A stretch of DNA of 34,449 nucleotides from positions 1 to 34,449 of the forward strand of contig CAZDXQ010000041.1 of the NCBI GenBank assembly GCA_964509545.1, in the 5' to 3' direction. Every line of letters begins with the position of its first letter. Position 1 is the first letter of the stretch. The notes under the pieces are model-generated. The model was not told where the DNA came from. It made no database searches and worked only from the letters and a program-made list of their open reading frames with translations. The translations under genes and the position numbers were made by a program. Source of the stretch: JADJWR01 sp964509545. Its GTDB lineage: Bacteria; Pseudomonadota; Gammaproteobacteria; Burkholderiales; Burkholderiaceae_F. Positions 16,048-26,314 of this stretch are shown piece after piece.

Positions 16048-16263
16048 ATGCGCTGGATCGACCGCATCCCGTTCGTGATCCTCGTGCCGCTGGCGCTGCT
16101 GCTCGGGCTGGCGCCTTTCGTGCCCGAACCTCACCTGTGGCAAAAGCTGAAGATGCTCGCCGCCGGGACACTGTCGCGGCCGATCGACATCTTCGATCTC
16201 TGCTACCACGCGGCGCCGGTGATCCTGCTCGCGCTCAAGCTGCTGCGCACGCTGCGGCGCTGA
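16048..16263 (+). CDS. Small two-span membrane protein, unknown function
   Basis: A 71-residue protein with two hydrophobic helices (about residues 8-26 and 52-66) separated by a short polar loop (PEPHLWQKLKML, RPIDIFDLCYH). I recall very similar short proteins (DRIP..IL..LAL.L.LAPF.PEPHL..KL.ML..G.L.RPLDIFDLL.H) in many proteobacteria, where they are annotated only by association with RND transporters or as hypothetical; that name has no support here. The conserved loop with FDL and the histidine argues for a real gene. It lies between two terminators and seems to be a monocistronic unit. Confidence 0.75.
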   Translation: MRWIDRIPFVILVPLALLLGLAPFVPEPHLWQKLKMLAAGTLSRPIDIFDLCYHAAPVILLALKLLRTLRR

Positions 16264-16524
16264 CGAAATGCCGCGCGCCGGTCGACGCGGCGCAGCACGC
16301 GCGCGGCGTGAGTCCTTCGCAATGGATCGCTGCCTGCCGCGATTGACCGCCTCGTGCGGTGCGCCTACCTTGCGCTGGCATCGGATGCAGCCCGCGACCG
16401 GGCACTCCTGGTCATCGATCGACGCTCCCGATGCAGCCGGCCGTTGCGTGGCGGAGCCCGCGGCGTCCGGCCCGCCTGGGCCAAAGGCTCCGAATCCAAT
16501 CGTCGAGAGCAACGGGAGAACAGG
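16264..16524. other. Intergenic region without recognisable gene
   Basis: These 261 nt have no convincing open frame. A GGGAG ribosome site lies just upstream of the GYD gene start. I find no clear promoter, terminator or repeat. Confidence 0.5.
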
Positions 16525-16818
16525 ATGGCAACGTACGTCGTGCTGGGCAGTTTCACCGAACAGGGCATCCGCAACGTCAAGGACACGATCAAGCGCGCCG
16601 ACATGGTCAAGGAGGCCGCGCAGAAGGCCGGACTCAACATGAAGGAGATCATGTGGACGCTGGGCAGCCACGATATCGTCGTGACCTTCGAGGCGCCGAA
16701 TGACGAAGCGATGACCGCTTTTGCGCTGGCCGTCGGCGCCGCCGGCAACGTGCGCACCGAGACGCTGCGCGCCTTCAACCGCAGCGAGATGAGCGCGATC
16801 CTGGCCAAGATGGGATAG
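16525..16818 (+). CDS. GYD-domain protein
   Basis: The 97-residue product is a complete GYD-domain protein, a small dimeric alpha-beta-barrel-like fold. Visible family features are YVVLGSFTEQGIRNVKDT at the start, the central LGSHDIVVTFEAPNDEAMTAFAL and the closing GNVRTETLRAFNRSE. The usual Gly-Tyr-Asp word is GSHD here. The biochemical role of the family is not established. The start is the ATG preceded by GGGAGAACAGG. The gene has its own terminator and appears monocistronic. Confidence 0.88.
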   Translation: MATYVVLGSFTEQGIRNVKDTIKRADMVKEAAQKAGLNMKEIMWTLGSHDIVVTFEAPNDEAMTAFALAVGAAGNVRTETLRAFNRSEMSAILAKMG

Positions 16819-16872
16819 CGCACATCGGGCGCCGGTGCGCTGCATGCGCCGGTGCACGCAACACGGTCGATG

Positions 16873-16899
16873 AGCCCCGCCGCGGCGGGGCTTTTCTTT
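16873..16899 (+). terminator. Intrinsic terminator after the GYD gene
   Basis: Stem AGCCCCGC/GCGGGGCT with a CGCG loop followed by TTTCTTT, about 55 nt after the stop. This is a classic strong terminator. Confidence 0.9.
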
Positions 16900-17002
16900 G
16901 GATGCGTCCGGCGCCGCAGCGGCCAGAACAGGGGACCGGTCGCGCTGTAATGAATCGTTGCCAGCCGGCGACCAAGCGCCAATGCCGCCGCGGAGCCGTC
17001 CC

Positions 17003-17890
17003 ATGCAAACGCCCAGCCGCAGCCGTCGCGTGCTGCTTCGTCATCTCAGCGCAGTCGCGGCCGTGGCCGTGGCTGCGCCGATCGTGCGCGCGCAGCCACG
17101 GCGGCTGCGCTGCGCGGTGGGGCCATTTTTGCCCAGCCCCGAGGACACGCGCCGCGCCTACACGCCGTTTTTTGCGCATCTGGCCGCTGCGATCGGCCGA
17201 CCCGACTTCGACCTTGCGGTCACGACCGACTGGGCCGGGCTCGCCGTGGCGATGGGCTCGGGCAACCTCGATGTGGCATGGATGGGCCCGTGGGGCTACA
17301 TGCTGGCGCACCAGGCGTCGGGCTGCCGCGCGATCGCCACGGTGAAGTACGAGGGCAGGCCGACCTATCACGCGATCATCATCGGCCGCCCGGATCTTGC
17401 AGTGGCGCGGTTTCCCGACGACACGCGCGGACGCAGCATCTCCTTTGCCGACGTTGGCTCGACCTCGGGCTGGCTGATCCCGCAGTACTACGCGAAGGAG
17501 ATCTGGCGCATCGATCCGCGCCGCTTCTGGAAGTACACCGAAGGGGCGTCGCACCCCGGCAACGAGATTGCCGTGCAGTCGGGGCAGGTGGACCTGGCCA
17601 CCGACTACGACCGCAATCGCAACGCGATGATCGACGCCGGACGGATCCGCGCGGACGCGACCCGGATTGTCTGGCAGTCCGAGCCGCTGCCCAACGATGC
17701 GATCGCCGTTGCCCGCGACTTCCCCGCGGACCATGCAGGTGCGGCGCAGCGGGCGATGCTGGCGATTTCGCCGGCGGCGGCGGTGGACCTGCTGCCGAAG
17801 CGCTACACCGGGTTCGTCGCCGCATCGCATGACAGCTACGCGCTGATCGAAAAGGCAGGCCTGGCACTGGGCCGGCTGAAACCAGCGTGA
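17003..17890 (+). CDS. phnD: Phosphonate-type ABC transporter binding protein (PhnD-like)
   Basis: A 295-residue periplasmic binding protein of the PhnD/phosphonate family. The signal peptide has a twin-arginine-like start (SRRVLLRHLSAVAAV) and a cleavage region near APIVRAQ (about residue 31). Family landmarks are AVGPFLPSPEDTRRAYTPFFAHLA near the N-terminus, GSGNLDVAWMGPWGYMLAH (about 90-108), and DVGSTSGWLIPQYY (about 149-162), whose Ser/Thr residues usually contact the phosphonate group. The start is the ATG at 17003. Its stop overlaps the GTG of the permease gene. The ligand could be a phosphonate, phosphite or a related oxyanion; no lyase or oxidase gene is nearby to decide. Confidence 0.88.
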   Translation: MQTPSRSRRVLLRHLSAVAAVAVAAPIVRAQPRRLRCAVGPFLPSPEDTRRAYTPFFAHLAAAIGRPDFDLAVTTDWAGLAVAMGSGNLDVAWMGPWGYMLAHQASGCRAIATVKYEGRPTYHAIIIGRPDLAVARFPDDTRGRSISFADVGSTSGWLIPQYYAKEIWRIDPRRFWKYTEGASHPGNEIAVQSGQVDLATDYDRNRNAMIDAGRIRADATRIVWQSEPLPNDAIAVARDFPADHAGAAQRAMLAISPAAAVDLLPKRYTGFVAASHDSYALIEKAGLALGRLKPA

Positions 17891-18702
17891 CCGAATCGCC
17901 GCAGGTCGCCGCCGCGCTGCTGCGGTTCCGGCAGCAGCGCTGGGATCAGGCGCGCATGCGGCGCACGCTGCCGGCGCTGCTGTTTGTCGTTGCGCTGCTC
18001 GTCGCCTGGAGGTGGGCGCAGGTCGATCTGGTGCGGCTGCTCGCCGGCATTCCGCGGATGGGGCACTGGCTGGCGCAGGCCTGGCCGCCGGCGCTGCACG
18101 AACTGCCCATCTTCATCGAGCGCATGGGCGAGACGGTGGCGATCGCCTTCCTCGGCACGCTGGCGGCGGCGACGCTTGCCGTGCCGGTGGCGTTTCTCGC
18201 CGCGCGCGGGACGACGCCGCTGCCGTGGCTGCGCCTGCCGCTGCGCTGGTGGCTGAACGCCGTCCGCGGCATCGACTCGTTCGTCTTCGCGCTGGTCCTG
18301 GTGGCTGCCGTCGGGCTCGGGCCGTTCGCCGGGCTGCTCGGCGTGGCGCTGCACACCTGGGGCAGCGCGGCGAAACTGTTCGCCGACCAGATCGAGACGA
18401 TGCCTCAGGAAAACGTGCAGGCGCTCGAAGTCGGCGGCGCCGGACGGCTGCTGGCATTCCGCTTCGCCATGGTGCCGGAACTGCTGCCATCGTGGGCGTC
18501 GATCACGCTGTACCTGTTCGAATTCAACGTCCGTGCCTCGACCGTGCTCGGCGTGGTCGGCGCCGGCGGCATCGGCCAGGAACTGAAGTCGAGCATGGAC
18601 CTGCTGGACTTCGCGCGGCTGGCGACGATCATCGCGGTGATCCTGGTCGCGGTGACAGTGATCGATGCGGCGGCAGCATGGATGCGGCGGCGCTTGTCCT
18701 GA
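17887..18702 (+). CDS. phnE: Phosphonate-type ABC transporter permease (PhnE-like)
   Basis: The 271-residue inner-membrane permease has about six hydrophobic segments and the binding-protein-dependent permease (EAA) loop at MPQENVQALEVGGAGRLLAF, followed by the PhnE-typical VLGVVGAGGIGQELKSSMDLLDF. It begins with GTG overlapping the phnD TGA by the GTGA junction, so translation is coupled. Its own end overlaps the ATPase start by 25 nt. Confidence 0.9.
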   Translation: MTESPQVAAALLRFRQQRWDQARMRRTLPALLFVVALLVAWRWAQVDLVRLLAGIPRMGHWLAQAWPPALHELPIFIERMGETVAIAFLGTLAAATLAVPVAFLAARGTTPLPWLRLPLRWWLNAVRGIDSFVFALVLVAAVGLGPFAGLLGVALHTWGSAAKLFADQIETMPQENVQALEVGGAGRLLAFRFAMVPELLPSWASITLYLFEFNVRASTVLGVVGAGGIGQELKSSMDLLDFARLATIIAVILVAVTVIDAAAAWMRRRLS

Positions 18703-19424
18703 CGCCGCCGCGGGCGGTAACGGCTGTCGCCGCGCCGGTGCTGGCGTTGCGACGCGCATCGCGTTCTTACGCCAACGGCCGCGGCCTCGCTCCGATCGAC
18801 CTCAAACTGCGCGCCGGGCGTTTCGTGGCACTCGTCGGTCCCAGCGGCGCCGGCAAGAGCACGCTGCTGCGGCTGCTCGCCGGACTGGACCGGCCGAGCG
18901 GCGGCGAGGTGCTGCTCGACGGCGCACCGCGCCGACCGGCGCGACGCGGCGACACCGCCGTGGCGCTGATCTTCCAGCGTCCGCATCTGGTCGGCCGGAT
19001 GCGCGTCGTCGACAACGTCCTCGGTGGTCGTCTCGGCAATCTGCCGCGCTGGCGCGGCCTGATCGGGCGGTTCACCGACGCCGACTGGGCGCTCGCGCTC
19101 GAATGCCTCGACCAGGTCGGCCTGCTCGAACACGCGAACGAGCGTACCGACCGGCTTTCCGGCGGCGAACAGCAGCGGGTGGCCATCGCCCGCGCGCTGG
19201 TGCAGCAGCCACGGGCGCTGCTCGCCGACGAGCCGGTGGCCAGCCTCGATCCGGACAACGCGCGGCGCGTGCTGTCCCTGCTGCGCGGCTGCGCCGATCG
19301 CGGGCTTGCCGTTCTGGCCAGCCTGCATCAGCCCGATCTGGCGCGTGCCTTCGCCGACCAGACCGTCGCCCTCGGCGCGGCCCAGGTGGCGCCCACCCCT
19401 CGCGCGGGCTCGCTCGCGGCGTGA
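18678..19424 (+). CDS. phnC: Phosphonate-type ABC transporter ATPase (PhnC-like)
   Basis: A 248-residue ATPase that powers the PhnDE system. Walker A is GPSGAGKST (54-62), the Q-loop is FQRPHLVGRMRVVDNVLGG, the ABC signature LSGGEQQRVAIARAL, Walker B RALLADEPVASLD, and the H-loop is SLHQPDLA. The word VDNVLGGRLG is typical of PhnC. The start chosen is the ATG at 18678, inside phnE; the frame further upstream is a shadow of the permease gene. The D-E-C gene order differs from the commoner C-D-E order. Confidence 0.9.
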   Translation: MDAAALVLTPPRAVTAVAAPVLALRRASRSYANGRGLAPIDLKLRAGRFVALVGPSGAGKSTLLRLLAGLDRPSGGEVLLDGAPRRPARRGDTAVALIFQRPHLVGRMRVVDNVLGGRLGNLPRWRGLIGRFTDADWALALECLDQVGLLEHANERTDRLSGGEQQRVAIARALVQQPRALLADEPVASLDPDNARRVLSLLRGCADRGLAVLASLHQPDLARAFADQTVALGAAQVAPTPRAGSLAA

Positions 19425-19459
19425 TCGGTAGCGTGTCGGCGGCCGAGGCCGATGGGTTC

Positions 19460-20077
19460 TCAGTGCAGCAGGTTTGCCTGTGCCGCCTGCTCGATGTCGG
19501 CGAAGGTCGCCGCCTGAGGCAGGCTGCTGATCTCGGCGCCGGTGCGCCGCGCGACCTCGGTTGCCGAAAGCAGCCCGCGCAGTCGGTCGGACGAAGCGCC
19601 CGTCGACTCGACGACGACGATGTGCGTGCGACCGCTGCCGCGGAAGGTCTCGACGACGTCGGCGACGCTGCATTGCTCGAGATCGTCGACGTCGATCACC
19701 TGCCACTGCGCCGCCGGCTCCATCACCGCCGACACGGGCACGCCGGCCCAGCCGCGCGAGCGCGCCTCGCGGCCGCCCGATTCGACGAGGCGGACGGGTT
19801 TTTCGCCAAGGATGTCGTAGGCGGTCACCAGGCCGAGAAGGCCGCCGTTGCCGTCGATCACGATCGCCGAACGGACTCCGGCGTTCTTCATCAGCCGCAG
19901 CGCGTCGTCGATCGGCGTGTCCGCGGCAACGGTCACCGTCGGCGTGCGGTCGAGGTCGGTCATCAGCTCGATTGCCGGCGCGTCCAGCGCCAGCTTCGGC
20001 GTCTGTCGCGCTTCGGCGGCGGCCAGCGCGACGCTGCGCGCGGCCCGCATCGGTACTGCCTTCGCTCGTGGGCCCAT
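19460..20077 (-). CDS. Two-CBS-domain protein
   Basis: A 205-residue protein made of a tandem CBS (Bateman) pair. The first CBS runs about residues 35-95 (DRTPTVTVAADTPIDDALRLM, named in parts TVTVAADTP and DALRLMKNAG, then SAIVIDGNGGLLGLVTAYDIL) and the second about 110-180 (QVIDVDDLEQCSVADVV, then THIVVVESTG, LRGLLSATEVAR). CBS pairs bind adenine nucleotides and usually regulate a partner; no catalytic domain is attached. The start at 20077 follows a clear GGAGGGA ribosome site. It converges with phnC with only 35 nt between them and diverges from the thioredoxin-fold gene. Confidence 0.85.
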   Translation of the reverse strand: MGPRAKAVPMRAARSVALAAAEARQTPKLALDAPAIELMTDLDRTPTVTVAADTPIDDALRLMKNAGVRSAIVIDGNGGLLGLVTAYDILGEKPVRLVESGGREARSRGWAGVPVSAVMEPAAQWQVIDVDDLEQCSVADVVETFRGSGRTHIVVVESTGASSDRLRGLLSATEVARRTGAEISSLPQAATFADIEQAAQANLLH

Positions 20078-20140
20078 GTTTCCCTCCAGTGAGCGGCCGG
20101 ATGGCCTGCCGGCGCGCCCGTGCAATGCCTGCCGATCCTC

Positions 20141-20188
20141 GCGGGCCGCGCCAAAGATCCGCGGGCCGCTGCGGGACTCGCGGCCCGC
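20141..20188. promoter_or_regulatory. Triple GCGGGCCGC element in a divergent promoter region
   Basis: GCGGGCCGC occurs as direct copies at 20141 and 20161, exactly 20 nt apart, and as a perfect reverse complement at 20180-20188. The last two could form a 9-bp hairpin with a 10-nt loop. Two-turn spacing in the region between divergent genes suits a protein-binding site, though GC-rich sequence makes chance repeats more likely. Confidence 0.35.
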
Positions 20189-20329
20189 AGGCGCCGCGCC
20201 CCGAAGTGCCGGCACCAGCGGCCGCCATGGCGATGATCTGCCGCCGCCGTAAGAACCGTGCCGGCGCCGCGACTTGTGGCGATTCCTGCCGCCGCACCGC
20301 GGCGGCCGTTCGCTGCGAGGAGATCCGCG

Positions 20330-20941
20330 ATGAGACCGCGTCCAGATACCCGTGTTCCCGGACTGATCGTCGACACCGTCAATCACGGGCGCTGGCAACT
20401 GGCCGACGCGGGCGCGGCCGACGAGACGCTCGTTGTCTTCTATCGTGGCCTGCACAGCCCGATGTGCCGGAGTGCGCTGGCGGAGCTGGCCAGCCTGCGC
20501 GGCGAGTTTGCGCGGCGCGGCGTGCAGGTCATTGCCGTGAGCAGCGACGATGCGGCTCGCGCCGCGCGAACGGTCGTGGAATGGAACCTGCATGCGTTGC
20601 GCATCGGCTATGGCCTGTCCGCGGACACGGCAGGCCAATGGGGCGTACACCTGCGCCGGAACGACGGCGCGATGGCAGGCGGTATCGATGTGCCGGCTCA
20701 GTTCGTCGAGCCGGCCGTCTTCCTGGTGCGGCCGGACCTGACGCTGCGTTTTGCCTGCGTGCAGACGTCGCCGCTGGTTCGCCTGCACTTCATCGATCTG
20801 CTCGCCGCAGTCGGCGTCGAGCAGGAGATCCGGCCGGCGCCGACCGTACTGACCGCGCCGGCTCTTGCCGCGGCCGCGGCGCGCTGGCGCATGGGGAGCG
20901 TGACGCGCCGCGCCACCTTCGCCCCGGCCGCGACGGCCTGA
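20330..20941 (+). CDS. AhpC/TSA-like thioredoxin-fold protein
   Basis: A 203-residue protein of the peroxiredoxin-like AhpC/TSA group. The strand-motif LVVFYRGLHSPMCRSALAEL (34-53) corresponds to the family's YRG.HCP.C..L, and VQVIAVSSDDAARAARTVVEW and FLVRPDLTLRF follow in the expected places. In most relatives the motif is CPxC; here the first Cys is Ser43 and only Cys46 remains, which should change or reduce redox activity. A GAGGAG ribosome site precedes the ATG at 20330. The YeeE-like membrane gene follows, 38 nt later, so the two may act together in sulphur or redox handling; this link is inference. Confidence 0.8.
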   Translation: MRPRPDTRVPGLIVDTVNHGRWQLADAGAADETLVVFYRGLHSPMCRSALAELASLRGEFARRGVQVIAVSSDDAARAARTVVEWNLHALRIGYGLSADTAGQWGVHLRRNDGAMAGGIDVPAQFVEPAVFLVRPDLTLRFACVQTSPLVRLHFIDLLAAVGVEQEIRPAPTVLTAPALAAAAARWRMGSVTRRATFAPAATA

Positions 20942-20979
20942 TCGTCACTTCGATCGGCTCGAGTGCGGCGGACGCTGCG

Positions 20980-21975
20980 ATGCAGGCGGTGCTGCACGCG
21001 TTGTCATTGACGGTCGTCTTCGCCATGGGCTTCGCCGCGCATCGCGCCAGCCTGTGCACCGTTCGCGCCGTCGCCGAGGCGATGCGCCAGCGCCGCTTTG
21101 CGATGCTGGCGAGCTTCGGCCGGGCCGCGCTATGGACCGCCGCAATCACGGGCGTGCTGGTTCTGGCGTTTGCAGTGCCGCATCCGCCCGTGCCGTTAAG
21201 GCAGCCGATGCCGTGGCTCATCGCCGGTGGCTTTCTGTTCGGCGCCGGCGCCGCGATCAACGACGGCTGTTCGCTGTCGACCCTGCAGCGGCTGGCTGAC
21301 GGCGAACTGTCGATGCTGCTGACGCTGGCCGGCGTGGCCGGCGGCATCCTCATCGGCTTGCGCGTCGAGGCCGGCGCCGCGGCGATGCTGTCGCCGCTGC
21401 CATCGCCGTGGCCCGGCGCACAGGGCTGGGCGCCCGTCGTGCTGGCGATCGTGCTCGCCTGGTGTGCGCGCGAAGCGCTGCAACTCGTCCGTTGCGTGCC
21501 GGCTGGCGCGTCGTGGCAGGCGCTGCTGCAGGCGCCGCGCTACTCGCTGCCGTTGGCCGCAGCCGTGCTCGGCCTGGCCGGCGGCGTGCTTTATGCGGTC
21601 GAGGGCGCGTGGTCGTACACGAACTTCCTTCGCGCTGGCCTGGCCGCGCTCGGTGAGCGCGGCGCCGCGCCGGCCGGCATCCACGCACTGCTCGTCCTGG
21701 CGCTCGTCGGCGGCATGGTGCTGTCCTCATTGCAGCGCGGCGGCTTCCGGCCGAGGCTCGAACTGTCCGGTGTCTGGCACGAGCGCCTTGCCGGCGGCGT
21801 GCTGATGGGCATCGGCGGGGCGCTGCTGCCCGGCGGCAACGACACGCTGCTGCTTGGCGCGATACCGACGCTGTCGGTGCGGGCGGTCATTGCTTATCTC
21901 GCCCTGCTCGCCGGTGTGGCGCTGGTGCTGGCAATGCAGCAGGCCCTGCGCCGCCGGGGCATTGCCGCACAGTGA
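20980..21975 (+). CDS. YeeE/YedE-type membrane protein
   Basis: The 331-residue polytopic membrane protein has eight or more hydrophobic segments. GFAAHRASLCTVRAVAEAMRQRR near residues 17-39 and GAGAAINDGCSLSTLQRLADGE (about 88-109) match repeated motifs of the YeeE/YedE (DUF395) family, whose characterised members take up thiosulphate. A later repeat, GIGGALLPGGNDTLLLGAIPTLS, has Gly where sulphur-relay Cys residues are often found. I start at the ATG at 20980 because no start codon lies in frame between the preceding gene's stop and that point except rare codons. The substrate is uncertain. Confidence 0.75.
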   Translation: MQAVLHALSLTVVFAMGFAAHRASLCTVRAVAEAMRQRRFAMLASFGRAALWTAAITGVLVLAFAVPHPPVPLRQPMPWLIAGGFLFGAGAAINDGCSLSTLQRLADGELSMLLTLAGVAGGILIGLRVEAGAAAMLSPLPSPWPGAQGWAPVVLAIVLAWCAREALQLVRCVPAGASWQALLQAPRYSLPLAAAVLGLAGGVLYAVEGAWSYTNFLRAGLAALGERGAAPAGIHALLVLALVGGMVLSSLQRGGFRPRLELSGVWHERLAGGVLMGIGGALLPGGNDTLLLGAIPTLSVRAVIAYLALLAGVALVLAMQQALRRRGIAAQ

Positions 21976-22007
21976 GCGAAGGGCGCCCGGCAGCGGCCCC
22001 GTAAGGC

Positions 22008-22013
22008 GATAAT
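22008..22013 (+). promoter_or_regulatory. Possible -10 box for the acyl-CoA dehydrogenase pair
   Basis: GATAAT lies 74 nt before the TTG start of the first dehydrogenase and just after the YeeE-like gene. No good -35 was seen. Confidence 0.3.
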
Positions 22014-22086
22014 TCGCGCGCCATTGCCGCCCGCGCCACCGGCGGCAGATCTGCCGCGGCATCGGCCCGGCCGGCGGGAGCACGCC

Positions 22087-23259
<1,173 letters not shown>

Positions 23260-23522
23260 CGGCGAAAGGAAGATTTGCCACGGATTCACACGGATGAAAA
23301 CGGATTGAAGTGACGAAACGCGCAAGCCGAGTTCTTATCCGTGTTAATCCGTGTTCATCCGTGGCGAAATCCTCTCTCTTCCGAATCAAGTGCAATGATC
23401 GCTGCCGCCGCAGCGCCCCGCTCGGCGGCGCTTCTTGATCATTGATCCTTGAAATCCGTGGCAAAGGTCTATGGGCTGCAGGCGACCCGCGATGATGGCC
23501 ATCGGCCGATGAAAGGGAACTG
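23260..23522. other. Intergenic region between the dehydrogenase pair
   Basis: The 263-nt gap contains no gene. It holds the ATCCGTG inverted repeat and its extra unit, and a further stretch (23410-23433) rich in GCGGCG without a T tail. Confidence 0.6.
23275..23367. repeat. Inverted repeat of 10-nt ATCCGTG units
   Basis: Two 32-nt arms (23275-23306 and 23336-23367) are inverted copies that match at 26 of 32 positions, separated by 29 nt. Each arm is three units of period 10, of the form ATCCGTGTTA. A further exact 12-nt piece, AATCCGTGGCAA, recurs at 23453-23464. The AT-richer composition differs from the flanking genes. It could form a long hairpin in the transcript between the two dehydrogenase genes. 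I recall similar ATCCGTG repeats scattered in other bacterial genomes, but cannot check that here. Confidence 0.75.
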
Positions 23523-24545
23523 ATGGACTTTTCGTACTCCGAAGACCAGTCGATGTTCGTCGCCAGCTGCGAGCGGCTGGTGCGCGAACGCTGCGGCTTC
23601 GATGCCCGCCGCGCGATCGCCCGCTCGGCTGCCGATGCGCGGCCGCCGCTGTGGACGGAGTTCGCGCAGCTCGGCCTGACCGCGCTGCTGGTGCCCGAGC
23701 AGGCCGGCGGCCTGGGCCGGCCGCTGATCGACGGTGTTCTGGTGGCGCAGGCGCTCGGTCGCGGCTGGCTGCTGGAGCCCTTCGTCGACTGCGCGCTCGC
23801 GGCCGTCGCGGCGCTGGCGCGCGCGCCGGACAGCGCCGCGCGCAACGAAGCAATGACGGCGATCGCCGACGGCCGCTCGATCGTCGTGCCACTGGGCGCG
23901 GCGCGGATTGCCGCCGGCACCGTGCGCGGCACCGCCGCGCATGCCAGTTATGCCGACGCGGTGCTGTTCGCCAACGGCGACCGCCTGTGCCTGTTGCCGC
24001 TGAAGGAGGCCGAGCGGCAGGGCTGGCGCCAGTTCGACGGCAGCGCGGCGGCGGAATTCGTCTGCTCGCTGGAAGGCGAGATCGTGCTGGCGCAGGGGGC
24101 CGCGACGGCGGCCTGCCTGCAGGTGGCAGGAGAAGTGTCCCGCGTCGGCCGCATCGCTGAAGGCGTGGGCCTGGCGAGTACCGTGCTCGACGTCACCGCC
24201 GAGTACCTGCGCACGCGCAAGCAGTTCGGCCAGCCGATCGGCCGCTTCCAGGCGCTGGCGCACCGGATGGCCGACCTGGCGATCGGCTACGAGCAGGCGC
24301 AGTCGCTCGCCTGGGCGGCGGCGATGAAGCTCGGCTCGCCCGAGGGCGCGCGGGCGCTCGACGCGGCACAGGTGATGGCGCACCGCGCGCTGCGCGCCAT
24401 CGGCCAGGAGGCGATCCAGCTGCACGGCGGCATCGGCATGACCGACGAGCTGGCGGTGTCGCACTACGTCAAGCGGCTGCTGGCGATCGAGATCGAGCTG
24501 GGCGACGCGGATACGGCGCTCGCCCGCTTTGCCGCGGCGGCCTGA
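23523..24545 (+). CDS. Acyl-CoA dehydrogenase, small-subunit type
   Basis: A 340-residue, shortened acyl-CoA dehydrogenase relative. The N-domain (MDFSYSEDQSMFVASCERLV) and the C-terminal helical domain (TRKQFGQPIGRFQALAHRMADLA, then QLHGGIGMTDELAVSHYVKRLLAIE, named here by QFGQPIGRFQ and HGGIGMTDEL) are clear, but the middle domain is reduced and lacks the standard substrate-loop words. This is the pattern of the small subunit of heterotetrameric enzymes such as PimD. It probably works with the product of 22087-23259. The pair may act on a dicarboxylyl-, branched or cyclic acyl-CoA. Confidence 0.85.
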   Translation: MDFSYSEDQSMFVASCERLVRERCGFDARRAIARSAADARPPLWTEFAQLGLTALLVPEQAGGLGRPLIDGVLVAQALGRGWLLEPFVDCALAAVAALARAPDSAARNEAMTAIADGRSIVVPLGAARIAAGTVRGTAAHASYADAVLFANGDRLCLLPLKEAERQGWRQFDGSAAAEFVCSLEGEIVLAQGAATAACLQVAGEVSRVGRIAEGVGLASTVLDVTAEYLRTRKQFGQPIGRFQALAHRMADLAIGYEQAQSLAWAAAMKLGSPEGARALDAAQVMAHRALRAIGQEAIQLHGGIGMTDELAVSHYVKRLLAIEIELGDADTALARFAAAA

Positions 24546-24677
24546 GCCGCGCGATCGCGGCAGCCGACGCGAACGATCAGATTGCCGGCCGCGGCCGCGC
24601 GACCTCGCTCAACCGGCCCGCTGTCGAAACCTGGCCGAAGGCGTCATCGCGGCACGCGCGCATCGGCGGCGGCGCGC

Positions 24678-25880
<1,203 letters not shown>

Positions 25881-26314
25881 GGAGTCTTCTCCCGGTCGGA
25901 AGTTGAAAGTCTACGCGCGGCGCTGCGGCGCATTGGCCGAGAGCGCATCCGCGCTGGCCGCCCGACGATCCGGGCCGCGTCCAAGGGCAGCCGCGGCGAT
26001 CGCGGCGCAGCCATCGCCCGGACGCCGCGCAACCGAGACACCGCTGGCCGTGTCAGAACACGGGCCGACCCGGCGGGCAGACCGTCGAAAGAGTTCCGCC
26101 CATGTCCATGGCGGCACTGGTGTGGCGACGCGCCGTGCAAGGCCGGCGGCGATGGCCGGCCGCTGCAGTGGTTGATTAGTCGACCGCAATCCTTCACGAT
26201 CAGATCGGCCGCGTCGCCGGCACGATTTCTCGCGGCGGTCAACCGCAGGAATTGGCGGCAACTCGCGGCAGGTGATCCGGTCGAAGGGACATTGCACTGG
26301 CCGCAGGGAGGCGA
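25881..26314. other. 434-nt divergent intergenic region, no gene recognised
   Basis: This stretch separates gcdH (leftward) from the protease gene (rightward). Open frames here are short, arginine-rich and show no family features. GGTTGATTAGTCGACC (26167-26182) is AT-richer than its surroundings with only partial symmetry and might be part of a promoter region. A GGGAGG ribosome site ends the region. I find no RNA gene or terminator. Confidence 0.45.

Noticed and set aside
24546..24677. Terminator between the convergent dehydrogenase genes
   Set aside because: GCCGC-GCGATC-GCGGC can form a small stem, but no T run follows on either strand.
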